NCBI GenBank assembly: GCA_009838175.1
Contig: VXSB01000063.1
Location: forward strand, 1-48,511
DNA length: 48,511 nt
DNA from: Chloroflexota bacterium
Lineage (GTDB): Bacteria > Chloroflexota > Dehalococcoidia > Lucifugimonadales > Lucifugimonadaceae
Direction: 5' to 3'
Part shown: positions 9,315 to 18,770 of the stretch, piece after piece
How the letters are laid out: the number at the start of each line of letters is the position of its first letter
How positions within the stretch are numbered: the stretch's first letter is position 1
Position numbers and translations under genes: made by a program
Notes under the pieces: generated by a model
What the model was told of the DNA's origin: nothing
Database searches by the model: none
Seen by the model: the letters and a program-made list of their open reading frames with translations, nothing else

Positions 9315-9380
9315 ACTCTTCCCTTCTTGCGTCAGCAAAAGGGGACGGGGCGAGCCCACCGAGACGCAGAGGGCTCATAC
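9315..9380 (+). repeat. Two-hairpin intergenic repeat, copy 1 (diverged)
   Basis: A member of the roughly 65-nt repeat family described in the findings. The first hairpin pairs CCCTTCTTGC (9321-9330) with GCAAAAGGG (9335-9343) around a GTCA loop with one bulge. The second stem is decayed: the right arm GACGC is intact (9363-9367) but the left arm has drifted. The 3' block ends in GGGCTCATAC, close to the other copies. It lies in the divergent promoter interval between E1 alpha and the cyclophilin lipoprotein gene. Confidence 0.6.
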
Positions 9381-9488
9381 CCAACAATCTCGCGGATATA
9401 CTCGTTTACCGAGAAACAGAACAAAGCTCTGCGGTCGGTAACCGACTTTCCCAAACCGCATCCTTAGTTGACGGAGGACACGTTACGC

Positions 9489-10070
9489 ATGACGAACATA
9501 TTGAAGGCCACCGCATTGATCGCAAGCGCTACCTCGGTCGCACTTTTCGCCGCATGCACCAGCAGCGACAGCGGAGGCGGGGGATCATACGACCCCAACG
9601 CTTCGTACTCGGTCACCATCAAGACCAACAAAGGCGACATCGAGGCCGATCTCTACAACGACATCGCCAGCGTATATGTCGAAAACTTCGTCAACCTCGC
9701 AAACGACGGCTTCTACACCAACTCCCCGTGGCATCGGGTCATCCAAGGCTTCGTCATCCAAGGCGGCACCAATGCCGATGGAAAGCAGGCCGATCAGTTC
9801 GACGACGTCTTTCACCCCAACATGATCCACGACTCCGCAGGCATCCTCTCAATGGCAAACGCCGGATTCAACACCAACACATCCCAATTCTTCATAACTC
9901 ACGACGCAACGCCCCACCTAGACCCCTACGTCGACGGCCAGTTGAAGCCCTGTGAAGTCCGCGGCACATCCTGCCACGCCGTATTCGGAAAAGTAACCAG
10001 CGGCATGGACGTGGTCCTAGCCATCCAGCAAGGCGACGTCATGGAGTCCGTCGAAATCCATAAGAAGTAA
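9489..10070 (+). CDS. Cyclophilin-type peptidyl-prolyl isomerase lipoprotein
   Basis: A 193-residue exported lipoprotein. A short signal peptide ends in the lipobox LFAAC, followed by a Ser/Gly linker. The cyclophilin domain covers about residues 40-190: the conserved WHRVIQGFVIQGG contains the catalytic Arg, and SQFFITH is intact. This contrasts with the degenerate cyclophilin domain of the 988-residue lipoprotein. The ATG at 9489 is preceded by GGAGG 11 nt upstream; an upstream TTG at 9468 is possible but would place the ribosome binding site inside the gene. It should act outside the membrane as a proline-isomerising folding helper, perhaps for the Pro-rich surface proteins encoded around it; the last point is inference. 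Confidence 0.92.
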   Translation: MTNILKATALIASATSVALFAACTSSDSGGGGSYDPNASYSVTIKTNKGDIEADLYNDIASVYVENFVNLANDGFYTNSPWHRVIQGFVIQGGTNADGKQADQFDDVFHPNMIHDSAGILSMANAGFNTNTSQFFITHDATPHLDPYVDGQLKPCEVRGTSCHAVFGKVTSGMDVVLAIQQGDVMESVEIHKK

Positions 10071-10235
10071 CTCTCAAACTCCTGGTGTATCCGCCTCAGA
10101 AACCGCGAGCCGGGAGTAAATCATCTCGTCCATACAAATTCAAACCTAGAAGCGGATTAAGCAATAGACTCGGAGCCCATGCGCCCTATATTGCCCGATT
10201 TTTTCCGAATCTTCACTCGAAATCGGTTTTTATTC

Positions 10236-12779
10236 ATGACGCAATCCAAGGCGGCATTCTTCACCGCCACTTTAGGACTCAACCTCGCGCTCGCCGTCGC
10301 GTTGTTCGCTTGCGAGCAGGCCCAACCTACCCCAATTCCGACGATCCAATCGACTTTCACCTCCACCGCCACTCCTACCGTTCCACCGCGACCGACATAC
10401 ACCGAAACCCCTGCTCCAATAAGCACGCCGACACCCGCACCTACCGCCTCCCCATACCCCACATACACACCCTTCCCGACACCAGCGCCACTGCCAACCC
10501 ATACTCCCCAGCCAACTTTTACGCCGTTCCCCACTCAGACCCCACTGGCAACCTACACGCCGTTTCCAACCTTCACGCCAACCGCCACATATACGACTAC
10601 CGCTACTCCCACATCGACATCTACGCCAACGGCTACCCCAACCTACTCGCCGACGCCGACTGCCACGCCAAATCCCACGTCAACACCAACACCAACATTT
10701 ACCCCCACTCCGACGCAAACACCCACCCCGACAAATACTCCGACGCCGACGCCATTCCCTGACCGGGCAGCACTCACCGCCTTCTACCACTCGACTGACG
10801 GTGACAACTGGGCCAATAACACGAACTGGCTGAGCGACGCGCCGCTGGATGAATGGCATGGCATAGAAACTGACAATAGCGATCGGGTAACCGCACTGAC
10901 GCTAGAAGAAAACAGACTCAACGGTTCCATCCCGCCCAATATCGGCCTTTTGACGAACTTGGAACGAATCTCCCTTCGCCGCAACGCCATTTCCGGTGAA
11001 ATCCCGGGCGAGATCGGCAATCTTAACAACCTGAACTATCTTGACATTACGGATAACCTGCTTAGCGGAGAGCTACCGGCGAGTTTGGGCGACCTCACCG
11101 ATCTCCGCGTGATGCTACTCGGCGGTAACCAACTAAGCGGCACAATCCCGCTGGAGTTAGGTAACCTCTCAAAACTCACCTCGATATCCGCCAACTTAAA
11201 CCAGTTGACCGGCACAATCCCGTCGCAACTGGGCAACTTGACACAGTTGGAGTTTCTATTTATCTCTGGCAACCAGCTCAGCGGCACGATTCCCTCCGAG
11301 TTGGGTCGATTGACGAACCTGACACAGATAGCTCTCAGTGAGAATCTCTTGTCCGGAGAGATCCCCTCTGAAATAGGAAATCTGCCGAACCTCATTGATC
11401 TCTCGCTGGGCAACAATCAATTGACAGGTGCGATCCCCCCTGAAATAGGAAATCTGCCCGAACTTCGGTGGTTGTACCTGAGCAACAACCATCTGACGGG
11501 TGCCATCCCACCGGAGCTGGGAAACCTCGTCAACGTTGAAGAGTTTCTGCTGAGCGGCAATCGTCTAAAAGGTGAGATACCCGTTGAACTCGAAAAACTC
11601 GCTAATTTGAAGGAGATAAACATCGCCGGCAATCAATTCACCGGATGTGTCTCCGAAAAACTGCGGCCGATATTGAGACCCGCAATCGTTGCCTCGTCAA
11701 GACTCGCCTACTGCACTGTCGTACCAAAGCATTCACCACAGAAAGCCGCCTTAATCGCGATCTATAACGCCACTAACGGCGACAATTGGACAAACGAAAC
11801 GAATTGGCTCACCACAAAACCGATCGGCGAGTGGTACGGCGTCAAAACTGACCTGAACGGACGCGTAGTTGAACTCGACCTTTCAGGCAACCATTTGTCG
11901 GGAACACTCCCAGACAAAATCCGCAATCTGGCTTACCTGAAAATTCTCGAGCTCTCCACAAACGCAATCAGCGGGAAAATCCCGCAAAGCATCGGCAGTC
12001 TCTCCGCGCTCACGGTACTTGATCTCGACTTCAACAACTTCACAGGCCCCTTGCCGCCCCAAATCGGAACCTTGAGCAGACTCAAAGAACTGAGGTTGAA
12101 CCAGAACAACCTGACAGCCGATATCCCGAATGAGCTATGGAAACTGCATAATCTCGAAATCTTGTTCTTGAGCGCAAACTCGTTTACCGGCACAATCGCT
12201 TCTGATATTGGCAATCTGAGGCAGTTGGAACACCTATTGCTCGTTGACAACAACCTCACCGGGAACATACCTCAAGAGATCGGATCGCTCGTTAACTTGC
12301 AGAGACTCTATCTGTGCGGCAACAATCTAACTGGCAATATCCCGCAGCAATTGGGAAATCTGCGAAACCTCGTCATTTTGTGTCTATCCAATAACAACCT
12401 CTCTGGCGAGATACCCGCCGAATTAAGTCAAATCACCAGCTTGGAGAGCCTGTGGGTGGAATACAACCAACTCGAAGGCCCCATTCCAGCGGCACTCGGG
12501 AACTTATCAAATCTAGACAGCATCACAATGAGCGACAACGCACTCACAGGATCGATACCGGCATCAATCGGCAATCTAATTGGGTTAGAGTACTTCACCA
12601 TCTCAGACAACAATCTGGAGGGCGATATCCCGCCCGAACTCGGAAACCTCCGCAAACTCGAGACCTTCAGAATCAGGAACAATCCCCTCCTCACCGGTTG
12701 TTTCCCCCAAATCCTGAGAAACGTTGAGTACAACGACATCTCCCAAACGGGTCTCCCGTTCTGCGGTGCCGGCCAGTGA
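10236..12779 (+). CDS. Leucine-rich repeat lipoprotein with Thr/Pro linker and two LRR blocks
   Basis: An 847-residue exported protein starting with a signal peptide and lipobox ALFAC. Residues about 30-172 are a low-complexity Thr-Pro linker built from short PTPTFTPT-like units. Two similar blocks follow. Each opens with a cap resembling plant-type LRR N-terminal domains ([17 protein letters not shown] near residue 174 and [17 protein letters not shown] near 500), then about ten 24-residue LRRs of the pattern LxxLxLxxNxLxGxIPxxLGNL. A frame-compatible ATG lies 57 nt upstream at 10179, but the start at 10236 gives the cleanest signal peptide. Likely a surface-displayed binding protein; the ligand is unknown. 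Similar plant-like LRR proteins occur in bacteria living with eukaryotes and in Chloroflexota. Confidence 0.85.
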   Translation: MTQSKAAFFTATLGLNLALAVALFACEQAQPTPIPTIQSTFTSTATPTVPPRPTYTETPAPISTPTPAPTASPYPTYTPFPTPAPLPTHTPQPTFTPFPTQTPLATYTPFPTFTPTATYTTTATPTSTSTPTATPTYSPTPTATPNPTSTPTPTFTPTPTQTPTPTNTPTPTPFPDRAALTAFYHSTDGDNWANNTNWLSDAPLDEWHGIETDNSDRVTALTLEENRLNGSIPPNIGLLTNLERISLRRNAISGEIPGEIGNLNNLNYLDITDNLLSGELPASLGDLTDLRVMLLGGNQLSGTIPLELGNLSKLTSISANLNQLTGTIPSQLGNLTQLEFLFISGNQLSGTIPSELGRLTNLTQIALSENLLSGEIPSEIGNLPNLIDLSLGNNQLTGAIPPEIGNLPELRWLYLSNNHLTGAIPPELGNLVNVEEFLLSGNRLKGEIPVELEKLANLKEINIAGNQFTGCVSEKLRPILRPAIVASSRLAYCTVVPKHSPQKAALIAIYNATNGDNWTNETNWLTTKPIGEWYGVKTDLNGRVVELDLSGNHLSGTLPDKIRNLAYLKILELSTNAISGKIPQSIGSLSALTVLDLDFNNFTGPLPPQIGTLSRLKELRLNQNNLTADIPNELWKLHNLEILFLSANSFTGTIASDIGNLRQLEHLLLVDNNLTGNIPQEIGSLVNLQRLYLCGNNLTGNIPQQLGNLRNLVILCLSNNNLSGEIPAELSQITSLESLWVEYNQLEGPIPAALGNLSNLDSITMSDNALTGSIPASIGNLIGLEYFTISDNNLEGDIPPELGNLRKLETFRIRNNPLLTGCFPQILRNVEYNDISQTGLPFCGAGQ

Positions 12780-12822
12780 AACCCTATACCGTTTCAGGCG
12801 ACTCTATTAAGCTAACGATTTG

Positions 12823-15015
12823 TTAATAGTGCCGCCGCGTCGGCCGCGCGCTCGACGGCGCGTCCCAAGTCATCGGGTCTAACGCGAACGTGTCCAACTC
12901 CGCGTTCCGCATCCTCGTGGTTGATTGAAGCCGTTCCGACACGACCACTTCATCATCGATCGCAGACCGATCGAACACAAACGTTTCTGAGCCGATGTGA
13001 ATCTCATCACCATCCGGTATTGGGTTTCTCCCCGCTTGTAACGCCTCACCGCGCACCGTCATCCTCAAAATCCCGTCAGAGTCCGGGCGATACCGGAACG
13101 CCAAACCCCGAGGCGAGAACACAAACCTTCCTCCCAGCAACGGTATCCCCGGCAGCGCCGCGGCAGGCACCATCGGCTTGTTCATAAACGCGTCCCAGGC
13201 CGAGCGTCGGTACGCCCTAAAGTCGACTGCCAACTCGCGTTGCCCCTGACCATCCAAGCGATACAGATACCCGTACGGCCTCACCTGCATCAACCATCGC
13301 AGCACAAGCAACAACAGAATCAATCCGAAGAAACCGCCTACTCCAATGAGAGAGTAAGTCAATATCGGCGTCGGAGTCGATATCTCGATGCTCGCCGATT
13401 TGTTCGCAGCCACCGCCTCGAACTCACGACCCAAGTGCGTGCTGCTCAATGAGGCGCTGAATTCATACTCAGCGGGCAACGTCAACGAACCGAAGACCAG
13501 CAACTGATAGACCTTGCCGTCCACTACTTCCGTCGGCTCGAACTCCAAATCGACAGGCGAGCCATCTTCAGTATTCACCATCGACACCGTTATCCCACCC
13601 TGCTCGGCCAGGAACGGGAACTCGCTCAACTTCAGGTCAACTGTCGCCAACTGCGTACGCGTCGCCTCGGCTACCGGTTCGTCCGTCACGGCCAAAGTGA
13701 TCTCGATCATCGGGAACGGCTCGACCACGATTACCCCCGCCCCATCAATCATTGCATCGATATCGAACCAGTGCATAGTCAATCGAACTTCGCCAATCCA
13801 GCCTTCTTCTTGCGCGGGAACAGTCGCAGAAAACACCCCATCCTCGGCAAACACATCACCATCCTCGCCGATATCGTTCAAACCAAACGTCAGTTCGGTT
13901 CCATCAGGCACAGTGACATTCGCTTCAACGATTGCGGAAATGTCGATAAGCGGCAGCTCGCCGATCCGCGCTTCAGCGACAATCACGAACGGCTCGCCAG
14001 TGGGAAATGGTGCCTGAGGCGGCATCGTCACGCTCAGATCATTCACCACGTCACTCAATATCGTCAACGAACCCGAACTCCCGGAACTCCGCAGAGACCA
14101 CGTGCCCGGCTGCGGATTCCGAACCGTGAAAAACTTGATGCCCGAAATAGATAGCGCGCTCACAGATCCGACTGAGCCAGTTATCTCCTGTCCGTTCGGC
14201 TCAACGATTATGTGATTGCTCTCAGGGTCTTCATATAAGAAACCGGCAACCAGGTACGACGAGTGAGGCGGTACTGGTACATCGATAGTGTCCACTCCAG
14301 ATGCCAGATCCTCGATCTGCACCGATGCCGTTAATTGCACGTTTAACTCGTTGTTTACAAACTCCAAGACGCCGTCTGAAAAACCGAGGTCGTAAGGGAT
14401 ACCTGCGCCTGCAGAGCTAATCGCTCCGAGAACATCACGATCAACCGCCGGCGTCGTCGCCAGCGAGACTGTGCTGACCTCAACACCCCGCGCCGCCAGA
14501 TCCGCCGCAACATTTGACAGACCGTCAACTCCAACCGATTCGTGATACGTGAATCCACCCGCAGAAAGGATCATGAGCCGTCCCTTCATCTGATCGCCAA
14601 GACTTCCTACGAACAGCGCGTAAGTCTCAAACATTTCGGAAAGATCCGCCGGCAACGGCTCTCCGCCTGCATTCGACTTTAGCTCTTCCGTGATCTCATT
14701 TACCGCCGCCTTTGCCTGATCCGGGGTATCGAAGATCTGAGGCTCTTCCGCGTGATCGAAGTATTTCCCAACAATGATCAAACCCTCGCCGGCATCCGAC
14801 AGCACAATGTTCGCCGCCAACTGAGCAGCCTCGATATCCTCGAGCTGGGTCAGCGTCGCATCGAACGCCACCAAAGTGAATCCATAATCAACCGATCCAC
14901 CATCTTGTGCCTCTACGCTTTCCCCTTTCCCAAACGGGATTGACGCCACACCAACCAGAACCAAGGCCACCAGCAATGGCAAGGCGAATCTCAGTCTTTG
15001 CAACAGGGGATACAT
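12823..15015 (-). CDS. Membrane-anchored VWA/CLCA-like protein with cytoplasmic C-terminal domain
   Basis: A 730-residue protein with a signal peptide, a large extracytoplasmic region and one transmembrane helix (about 551-575, SLIGVGGFFGLILLLLVLRW) followed by a cytoplasmic domain of about 155 residues. The first 230 residues resemble a von Willebrand A fold as in CLCA-like proteins (VDYGFTLVAFDATLTQ), but the metal motif DxSxS appears as D52-A-T-L-T and the usual acidic TDG loop reads ILSAGG, so metal binding is uncertain. Ig-like domains follow. The C-terminal part (IPDGDEIHIGSETFVFD) is faintly FHA-like. I placed the start at ATG 15015; a TTG at 15036 is possible. It converges on the LRR lipoprotein gene. 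Function unknown. Confidence 0.7.
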   Translation of the reverse strand: MYPLLQRLRFALPLLVALVLVGVASIPFGKGESVEAQDGGSVDYGFTLVAFDATLTQLEDIEAAQLAANIVLSDAGEGLIIVGKYFDHAEEPQIFDTPDQAKAAVNEITEELKSNAGGEPLPADLSEMFETYALFVGSLGDQMKGRLMILSAGGFTYHESVGVDGLSNVAADLAARGVEVSTVSLATTPAVDRDVLGAISSAGAGIPYDLGFSDGVLEFVNNELNVQLTASVQIEDLASGVDTIDVPVPPHSSYLVAGFLYEDPESNHIIVEPNGQEITGSVGSVSALSISGIKFFTVRNPQPGTWSLRSSGSSGSLTILSDVVNDLSVTMPPQAPFPTGEPFVIVAEARIGELPLIDISAIVEANVTVPDGTELTFGLNDIGEDGDVFAEDGVFSATVPAQEEGWIGEVRLTMHWFDIDAMIDGAGVIVVEPFPMIEITLAVTDEPVAEATRTQLATVDLKLSEFPFLAEQGGITVSMVNTEDGSPVDLEFEPTEVVDGKVYQLLVFGSLTLPAEYEFSASLSSTHLGREFEAVAANKSASIEISTPTPILTYSLIGVGGFFGLILLLLVLRWLMQVRPYGYLYRLDGQGQRELAVDFRAYRRSAWDAFMNKPMVPAAALPGIPLLGGRFVFSPRGLAFRYRPDSDGILRMTVRGEALQAGRNPIPDGDEIHIGSETFVFDRSAIDDEVVVSERLQSTTRMRNAELDTFALDPMTWDAPSSARPTRRHY

Positions 15016-15259
15016 AGCGTCAATCGGTGTCGTCAAAGCAACCCGACTGGTCAGTTTCTGGAGTGGTATCGATTCTATACGGATGTACGTTTCTCACCCG
15101 TTTCACGGCACTTCCGATACCACATACGATTGCACATTCCTTTCGGTTGACACCTTTTCCCAAATCTTGTGCAAGAATGAACGCTGACAAACCGACACAA
15201 GACAGTCGCGACAAGCGGTCGATTATCCGCACATCGATACCCGAATCCGAAAGGTCGAG

Positions 15260-16486
15260 ATGAAGATTACCGGCGTATCCTCTACGCTCTACCAATTCAC
15301 CATGTCCCGACGCATGGGCGACGCCAACTCACCTATGGGACGCGCACGCGGCAGTGGCTGCGTCGTTGAACTCCACACTGACACCGAACTCACCGGTGTC
15401 ACGACCGGTGGTGGCGCGGCACTGCCAATCATCGAGTCTTTAGTTGAAGGCGTCCTAATCGGACAAGACCCAAAACACGTCACCGGACTCTGGCAGCGCA
15501 TGGTCAATAAGCACTTCAAAGGCGGTCACGACGGCATCGCCAATGACGCCATCGCAGCTCTCGACATCGCGCTCTGGGACCTCAAATCAAAGGCCAACGA
15601 CGAACCACTCTGGAAAACCCTCGGTGGCGTCCGGCAACCCATCAACGCCTATGCCAGTGGTCTAGACATGCCGCTCTCCGACCAAGAAATCTTCGACTTC
15701 TACCGCTCGATGGCGGAAAAATACGGCTTCACCGACGGCAAGCTCAAGGTCGGGCTCGATCAAGACCGCGATCTCCGCCGCATCGGTCTCATGAACAAAG
15801 CCCTCAGCATCAACACCGACGAACCTGGACTGATGGTCGATGCCAACGAGTACTGGTCGCCCAAACAAGCCATCCGCAAAGTCCGCGAGATGGAAGAGCA
15901 GTTCGACCTCATGTGGATCGAAGAACCGGCACGGCGCTGGGACTTCCTCGGACTCCGCCGCATCTGCGACGCCGTTCGAACCCCTGTCTGCGCCGGCGAA
16001 AACCTCGACACCCTCGGCGACTTCCTCCCCTACTTTCACAACCGTTCCGCCGATATCATTCAAGTCGGCTCCGGTATGACCGGCATCACATGCGCTCTAC
16101 AACTCGCCGACGCCGCATACGGCTTCAATCTCCCCGTGACGCTTGGCGGCTCCGCAGGACATCATCACGCACACCTCGCAACCGTAATTCCTAACTACAT
16201 CACCATCGAGGTAGGCAATCCTGAATCCGACGACGGCGTCACGACTCACGATGTCACATTCCAGAATGGCAAAGCCATCCTCGGCGACAAGCCCGGTCTC
16301 GGAATCGAAATCAACCGCGAAGCGCTCGAAGAAGCCAAGGTAGCCAAAATTCCGCCCGGAAGCGGCCCCAGCCCCTTCGGACGCCGACCTGGTGCTGGAC
16401 TCTATGAAGTCCCACCAACACCTGAAGAGGTCGCCGAATCCGCCCGCGGCATCACCGGACAATCCGAAGGCCGCCACGCCTATTGA
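15260..16486 (+). CDS. Enolase-superfamily (mandelate racemase / muconate lactonizing group) enzyme 1
   Basis: A 408-residue enzyme of the family that abstracts a proton next to a carboxylate and stabilises the enolate on Mg2+; many members dehydrate sugar acids. The KxK motif is GKLKVG, the three metal-ligand regions are LMVDANEYW, MWIEEPARRWD and VCAGENLD, and a histidine-rich segment GGSAGHHHAHLA lies where the second catalytic base is expected. A Pro/Gly-rich tail of about 55 residues follows the barrel. GAAAGGTCGAG just before the ATG can act as ribosome binding site. It is the first of two close paralogues in tandem, separated from the second by 107 nt that carry a two-hairpin repeat. 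Exact substrate cannot be deduced. Confidence 0.88.
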   Translation: MKITGVSSTLYQFTMSRRMGDANSPMGRARGSGCVVELHTDTELTGVTTGGGAALPIIESLVEGVLIGQDPKHVTGLWQRMVNKHFKGGHDGIANDAIAALDIALWDLKSKANDEPLWKTLGGVRQPINAYASGLDMPLSDQEIFDFYRSMAEKYGFTDGKLKVGLDQDRDLRRIGLMNKALSINTDEPGLMVDANEYWSPKQAIRKVREMEEQFDLMWIEEPARRWDFLGLRRICDAVRTPVCAGENLDTLGDFLPYFHNRSADIIQVGSGMTGITCALQLADAAYGFNLPVTLGGSAGHHHAHLATVIPNYITIEVGNPESDDGVTTHDVTFQNGKAILGDKPGLGIEINREALEEAKVAKIPPGSGPSPFGRRPGAGLYEVPPTPEEVAESARGITGQSEGRHAY

Positions 16487-16489
16487 TCT

Positions 16490-16556
16490 CCCTGTCCCCT
16501 TCGCGAAGCGAGGGGGACGCGAGCAAGCGAAGCGACGCTCGCAGGGGGTGCCCATA
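16490..16556 (+). repeat. Two-hairpin intergenic repeat, copy 2 (subfamily B)
   Basis: First stem GTCCCCTTCGC (16494-16504) pairs with GCGAGGGGGAC (16508-16518) around a GAA triloop, 11 pairs with one G-T. Second stem GCGAGC (16519-16524) pairs with GCTCGC (16537-16542). The element ends with AGGGGGTGCCCATAA. It sits between two enolase-superfamily genes in the same direction, so it could act on transcript processing or partial termination, although there is no downstream T-run. Confidence 0.8.
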
Positions 16557-16593
16557 ACCCGACCAAATCCGACCAACCCGAGAAACAGCAATC

Positions 16594-17772
16594 ATGAAAA
16601 TCACCGGATACCGCGTAGAACAATACGAAATGAAGATGGACCGCCCCATCGGCGACGCAAACGGCGTAGTCGGCGAAGACATTGCGGGCGGTTCCGTCTT
16701 ATGGATCGAGACCGACGAAGGCATCACCGGCATCGCTCTCGGTGGAAACCAAGCCGTTGGTCGACTCTTCCACCTCATCGAAGGCGAAGACCCTCGATCA
16801 GTCATCGGACTCTGGCAACGGATGGTCGATTTCGTCTTCAAAGGCGGTAACGAAGGCGAAATGAACGCCGCCATCAACGCCATCGACATCGCACTCTGGG
16901 ACCTAAAAGCGAAGATCGCAGACGAACCGCTCTGGCAGACCTTAGGCGCGCGCGAAGGACGCACCAAAGCCTACGCATCTGGTATCGACCTCTGTCTCGA
17001 CGACGACGCAATATTCAACTTCTACCGGCGAATGGCTGAGCAAGGTGTCGACTCCGGCAAGCTCAAAGTCGGTCTCGACATGAAAGCCGACCTCCGGCGC
17101 ATCGGCATCATGCAGGAAGCTCTCAGCATCGCTAATGATCGCCCCCGGCTCCTCATCGACAGCAACGAATACTGGTCCGCAAAAGAAGCCATCATCCGCA
17201 TCCAGCGCATCGAGCAAGACTTCGACATCACTTGGGCCGAAGAACCTGCACGACGCTGGGACTTCGACGGCCTCCGACAAGTCTCTCGCAACATCTCAGC
17301 GGCCGTCGCAACCGGCGAAAACCTCAACCATATCGGCGACTTCTACCCGCTCGTGTCTCAACAGGCCGCCGACGTAGTCAACATCGCAGGAAGCCACAGC
17401 GGATTCACCGGCTGCAAGCAGGTAGCAAACCTCTGCTACGCCTACGAACTACCCGTGACCATGATGAACTGCCAGGCCAACTACGCCGCGCACCTCGCCG
17501 CCGCATTGCCTAATCACATGATGATGGAAGTCGTAGACCCCGGCCGCGAACAATGCATCAACTTCAACCACACCATAGAAGACGGCTTCATCCACCTCTC
17601 GAACGACCCAGGAATAGGCATCACCATCGACGAACAAGCCCTAACCAACCTCCAACAAAATCCGCCCGAACCAGACCGTCGCCGCCGCAACCCCTTCCCC
17701 CGCCGCGAAGGAGGCGGTCGCTTCATCGTACCGCCCACGAAGGAAGAAGCGCCTTGGTTGGTGACTGACTAG
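16594..17772 (+). CDS. Enolase-superfamily enzyme 2, paralogue of the preceding gene
   Basis: A 392-residue paralogue of enzyme 1, with colinear motifs: GKLKVG, LLIDSNEYW, TWAEEPARRWD and VATGENLN. The active-site histidine segment differs sharply: where enzyme 1 has GGSAGHHHAHLA, this protein has MNCQANYAAHLA, leaving only one histidine. That suggests the two enzymes use different substrates or stereochemistry. The C-terminal tail is shorter and contains an Arg-rich patch (PDRRRRNPFPRREGG) before VPPTKEEAPW. The ATG at 16594 follows the two-hairpin repeat by 37 nt. Probable role in dehydrating or epimerising a sugar acid; this is inferred from family membership only. Confidence 0.87.
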   Translation: MKITGYRVEQYEMKMDRPIGDANGVVGEDIAGGSVLWIETDEGITGIALGGNQAVGRLFHLIEGEDPRSVIGLWQRMVDFVFKGGNEGEMNAAINAIDIALWDLKAKIADEPLWQTLGAREGRTKAYASGIDLCLDDDAIFNFYRRMAEQGVDSGKLKVGLDMKADLRRIGIMQEALSIANDRPRLLIDSNEYWSAKEAIIRIQRIEQDFDITWAEEPARRWDFDGLRQVSRNISAAVATGENLNHIGDFYPLVSQQAADVVNIAGSHSGFTGCKQVANLCYAYELPVTMMNCQANYAAHLAAALPNHMMMEVVDPGREQCINFNHTIEDGFIHLSNDPGIGITIDEQALTNLQQNPPEPDRRRRNPFPRREGGGRFIVPPTKEEAPWLVTD

Positions 17773-17797
17773 AGTCTGCCTCGACATGGGTCGGGCA

Positions 17798-17851
17798 GGA
17801 TGAGGGTGAAAAACTACCCAATCACCATCAGTTGAGCTCTCACCCTCATCC
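17798..17851. terminator. Inverted repeat between convergent genes, candidate bidirectional terminator
   Basis: GGATGAGGGTGA (17798-17809) and TCACCCTCATCC (17840-17851) are perfect 12-nt complements separated by 30 nt. The element lies between the stop of enolase-superfamily enzyme 2 and the stop of a minus-strand membrane protein gene. The position fits a shared terminator, but there is no T-run, and the GAGGGTGA-like arms also resemble common dispersed bacterial intergenic repeats. Confidence 0.5.
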
Positions 17852-17871
17852 CAAACTCGAGCTCGGATTAC

Positions 17872-18291
17872 CTAGTCCGAACGCGCACCCTTCAACAAAT
17901 GCCCTCCTGTAGCCCCCATCAATACGATGAGCATGACGTCCACGACCACCCACACCACATCGTGCATCACCTCTTCACCGACGTCTTTCGCGCCATTCAC
18001 CAGCAGATTCAGCCAGTTGAACAGGAACAACGCCGCTAACACCATCGTCCCGAAGTACAGCACGTTCGACTCTATGTACTCCCGATTCACGCTGTCGTCG
18101 CCGCTCGTTTCGTTTTTGCGTTTGCGCTCCAGGTTGAAGTAGAACGCCAACGCTATCGCCACCAGTGATATGTAGTTGACCACGGTCCAGACATCGCCCG
18201 AATCGTACAGCCGCCAAGCTATGAACTGCACGGCGATCACAATCGAAAACAAGATCAGCAACGCACCGATTATCCGTTTGATTCCGTCCAT
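17872..18291 (-). CDS. Small four-helix membrane protein, third of a tandem paralogous set
   Basis: A 139-residue hydrophobic protein with about four predicted membrane helices (IIGALLILFSIVIAVQFIAW; TVVNYISLVAIALAFYF; VLYFGTMVLAALFLFNW; VVWVVVDVMLIVLMG). A basic and acidic loop (ERKRKNETSGDDS) separates helices two and three. The ATG at 18291 follows GGGAGGG by about 8 nt; the frame stays open upstream but that part is not supported. It shares with the two upstream genes the pattern VAVQFxA, YDSGDVW and a C-terminal helix ending in HLLKG in place of YLLRS. It is the most diverged of the three. I do not recognise the family. Confidence 0.75.
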   Translation of the reverse strand: MDGIKRIIGALLILFSIVIAVQFIAWRLYDSGDVWTVVNYISLVAIALAFYFNLERKRKNETSGDDSVNREYIESNVLYFGTMVLAALFLFNWLNLLVNGAKDVGEEVMHDVVWVVVDVMLIVLMGATGGHLLKGARSD

Positions 18292-18340
18292 GTTTAGCCC
18301 TCCCTTGGACTCTTCAGTTTGATCTCGACGACCAATACAC

Positions 18341-18739
18341 CTACGACCTCGACACCGCGCGCAACAGGTAACGACCGACAAAGAGGTTGACCAAAACGGA
18401 CAAAACATCGATCCCGTACCACATCAACAATCGAAACTCGTACGGCGGCTTCTCTGCCGAGTCAAAAACCTGAGAACTGAGGAACAACCGCCATACAAAC
18501 AGCGCCGATGCCAACGACGCTATCAGCATAACGTTCGCACCCCAATCATGCGACCCTTCAGTCTCACGTATTCGAAGCGTCGCGAAAATCAGCGCAGATA
18601 CTGCCCCGATTGCCATCGCTATGCTGACGATATCCCAAATCTGCCCGTTCAGATCACCCCCGTACATCGGGGACGCGATGAACTGGCAAGCCACAACCAA
18701 CGCCAAGCCGATGTGGGCGTAACCGAATACCCTCTTCAT
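18341..18739 (-). CDS. Small four-helix membrane protein, second of a tandem paralogous set
   Basis: A 132-residue membrane protein whose N-terminus KRVFGYAHIGLALVVACQF closely parallels the upstream paralogue (KRAFGYIHIILGLAVAVQF). The motif GQIWDI, the MAIGAVSALIF helix, LRIRE and the C-terminal VGRYLLRAV are also shared. Two in-frame ATGs lie 9 nt apart; I chose 18739 because AGAGG stands at a proper distance before it. The gap to the third paralogue is 49 nt. Function unknown; the conserved His in the first helix and the Arg near the C-terminus are shared with the first paralogue. Confidence 0.75.
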   Translation of the reverse strand: MKRVFGYAHIGLALVVACQFIASPMYGGDLNGQIWDIVSIAMAIGAVSALIFATLRIRETEGSHDWGANVMLIASLASALFVWRLFLSSQVFDSAEKPPYEFRLLMWYGIDVLSVLVNLFVGRYLLRAVSRS

Positions 18740-18770
18740 CGAAATCATCCTCTTTGATCCATATCCGTAA

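Noticed and set aside
15147-15178. TTGACA followed by AAGAAT upstream of enolase-superfamily enzyme 1
   Set aside because: The spacing of 20 nt is too long for a standard promoter and the -10 is weak; not strong enough to call.
15182-15259. Upstream extension or leader peptide before enolase-superfamily enzyme 1
   Set aside because: The short frames here have no ribosome binding site or coding character.
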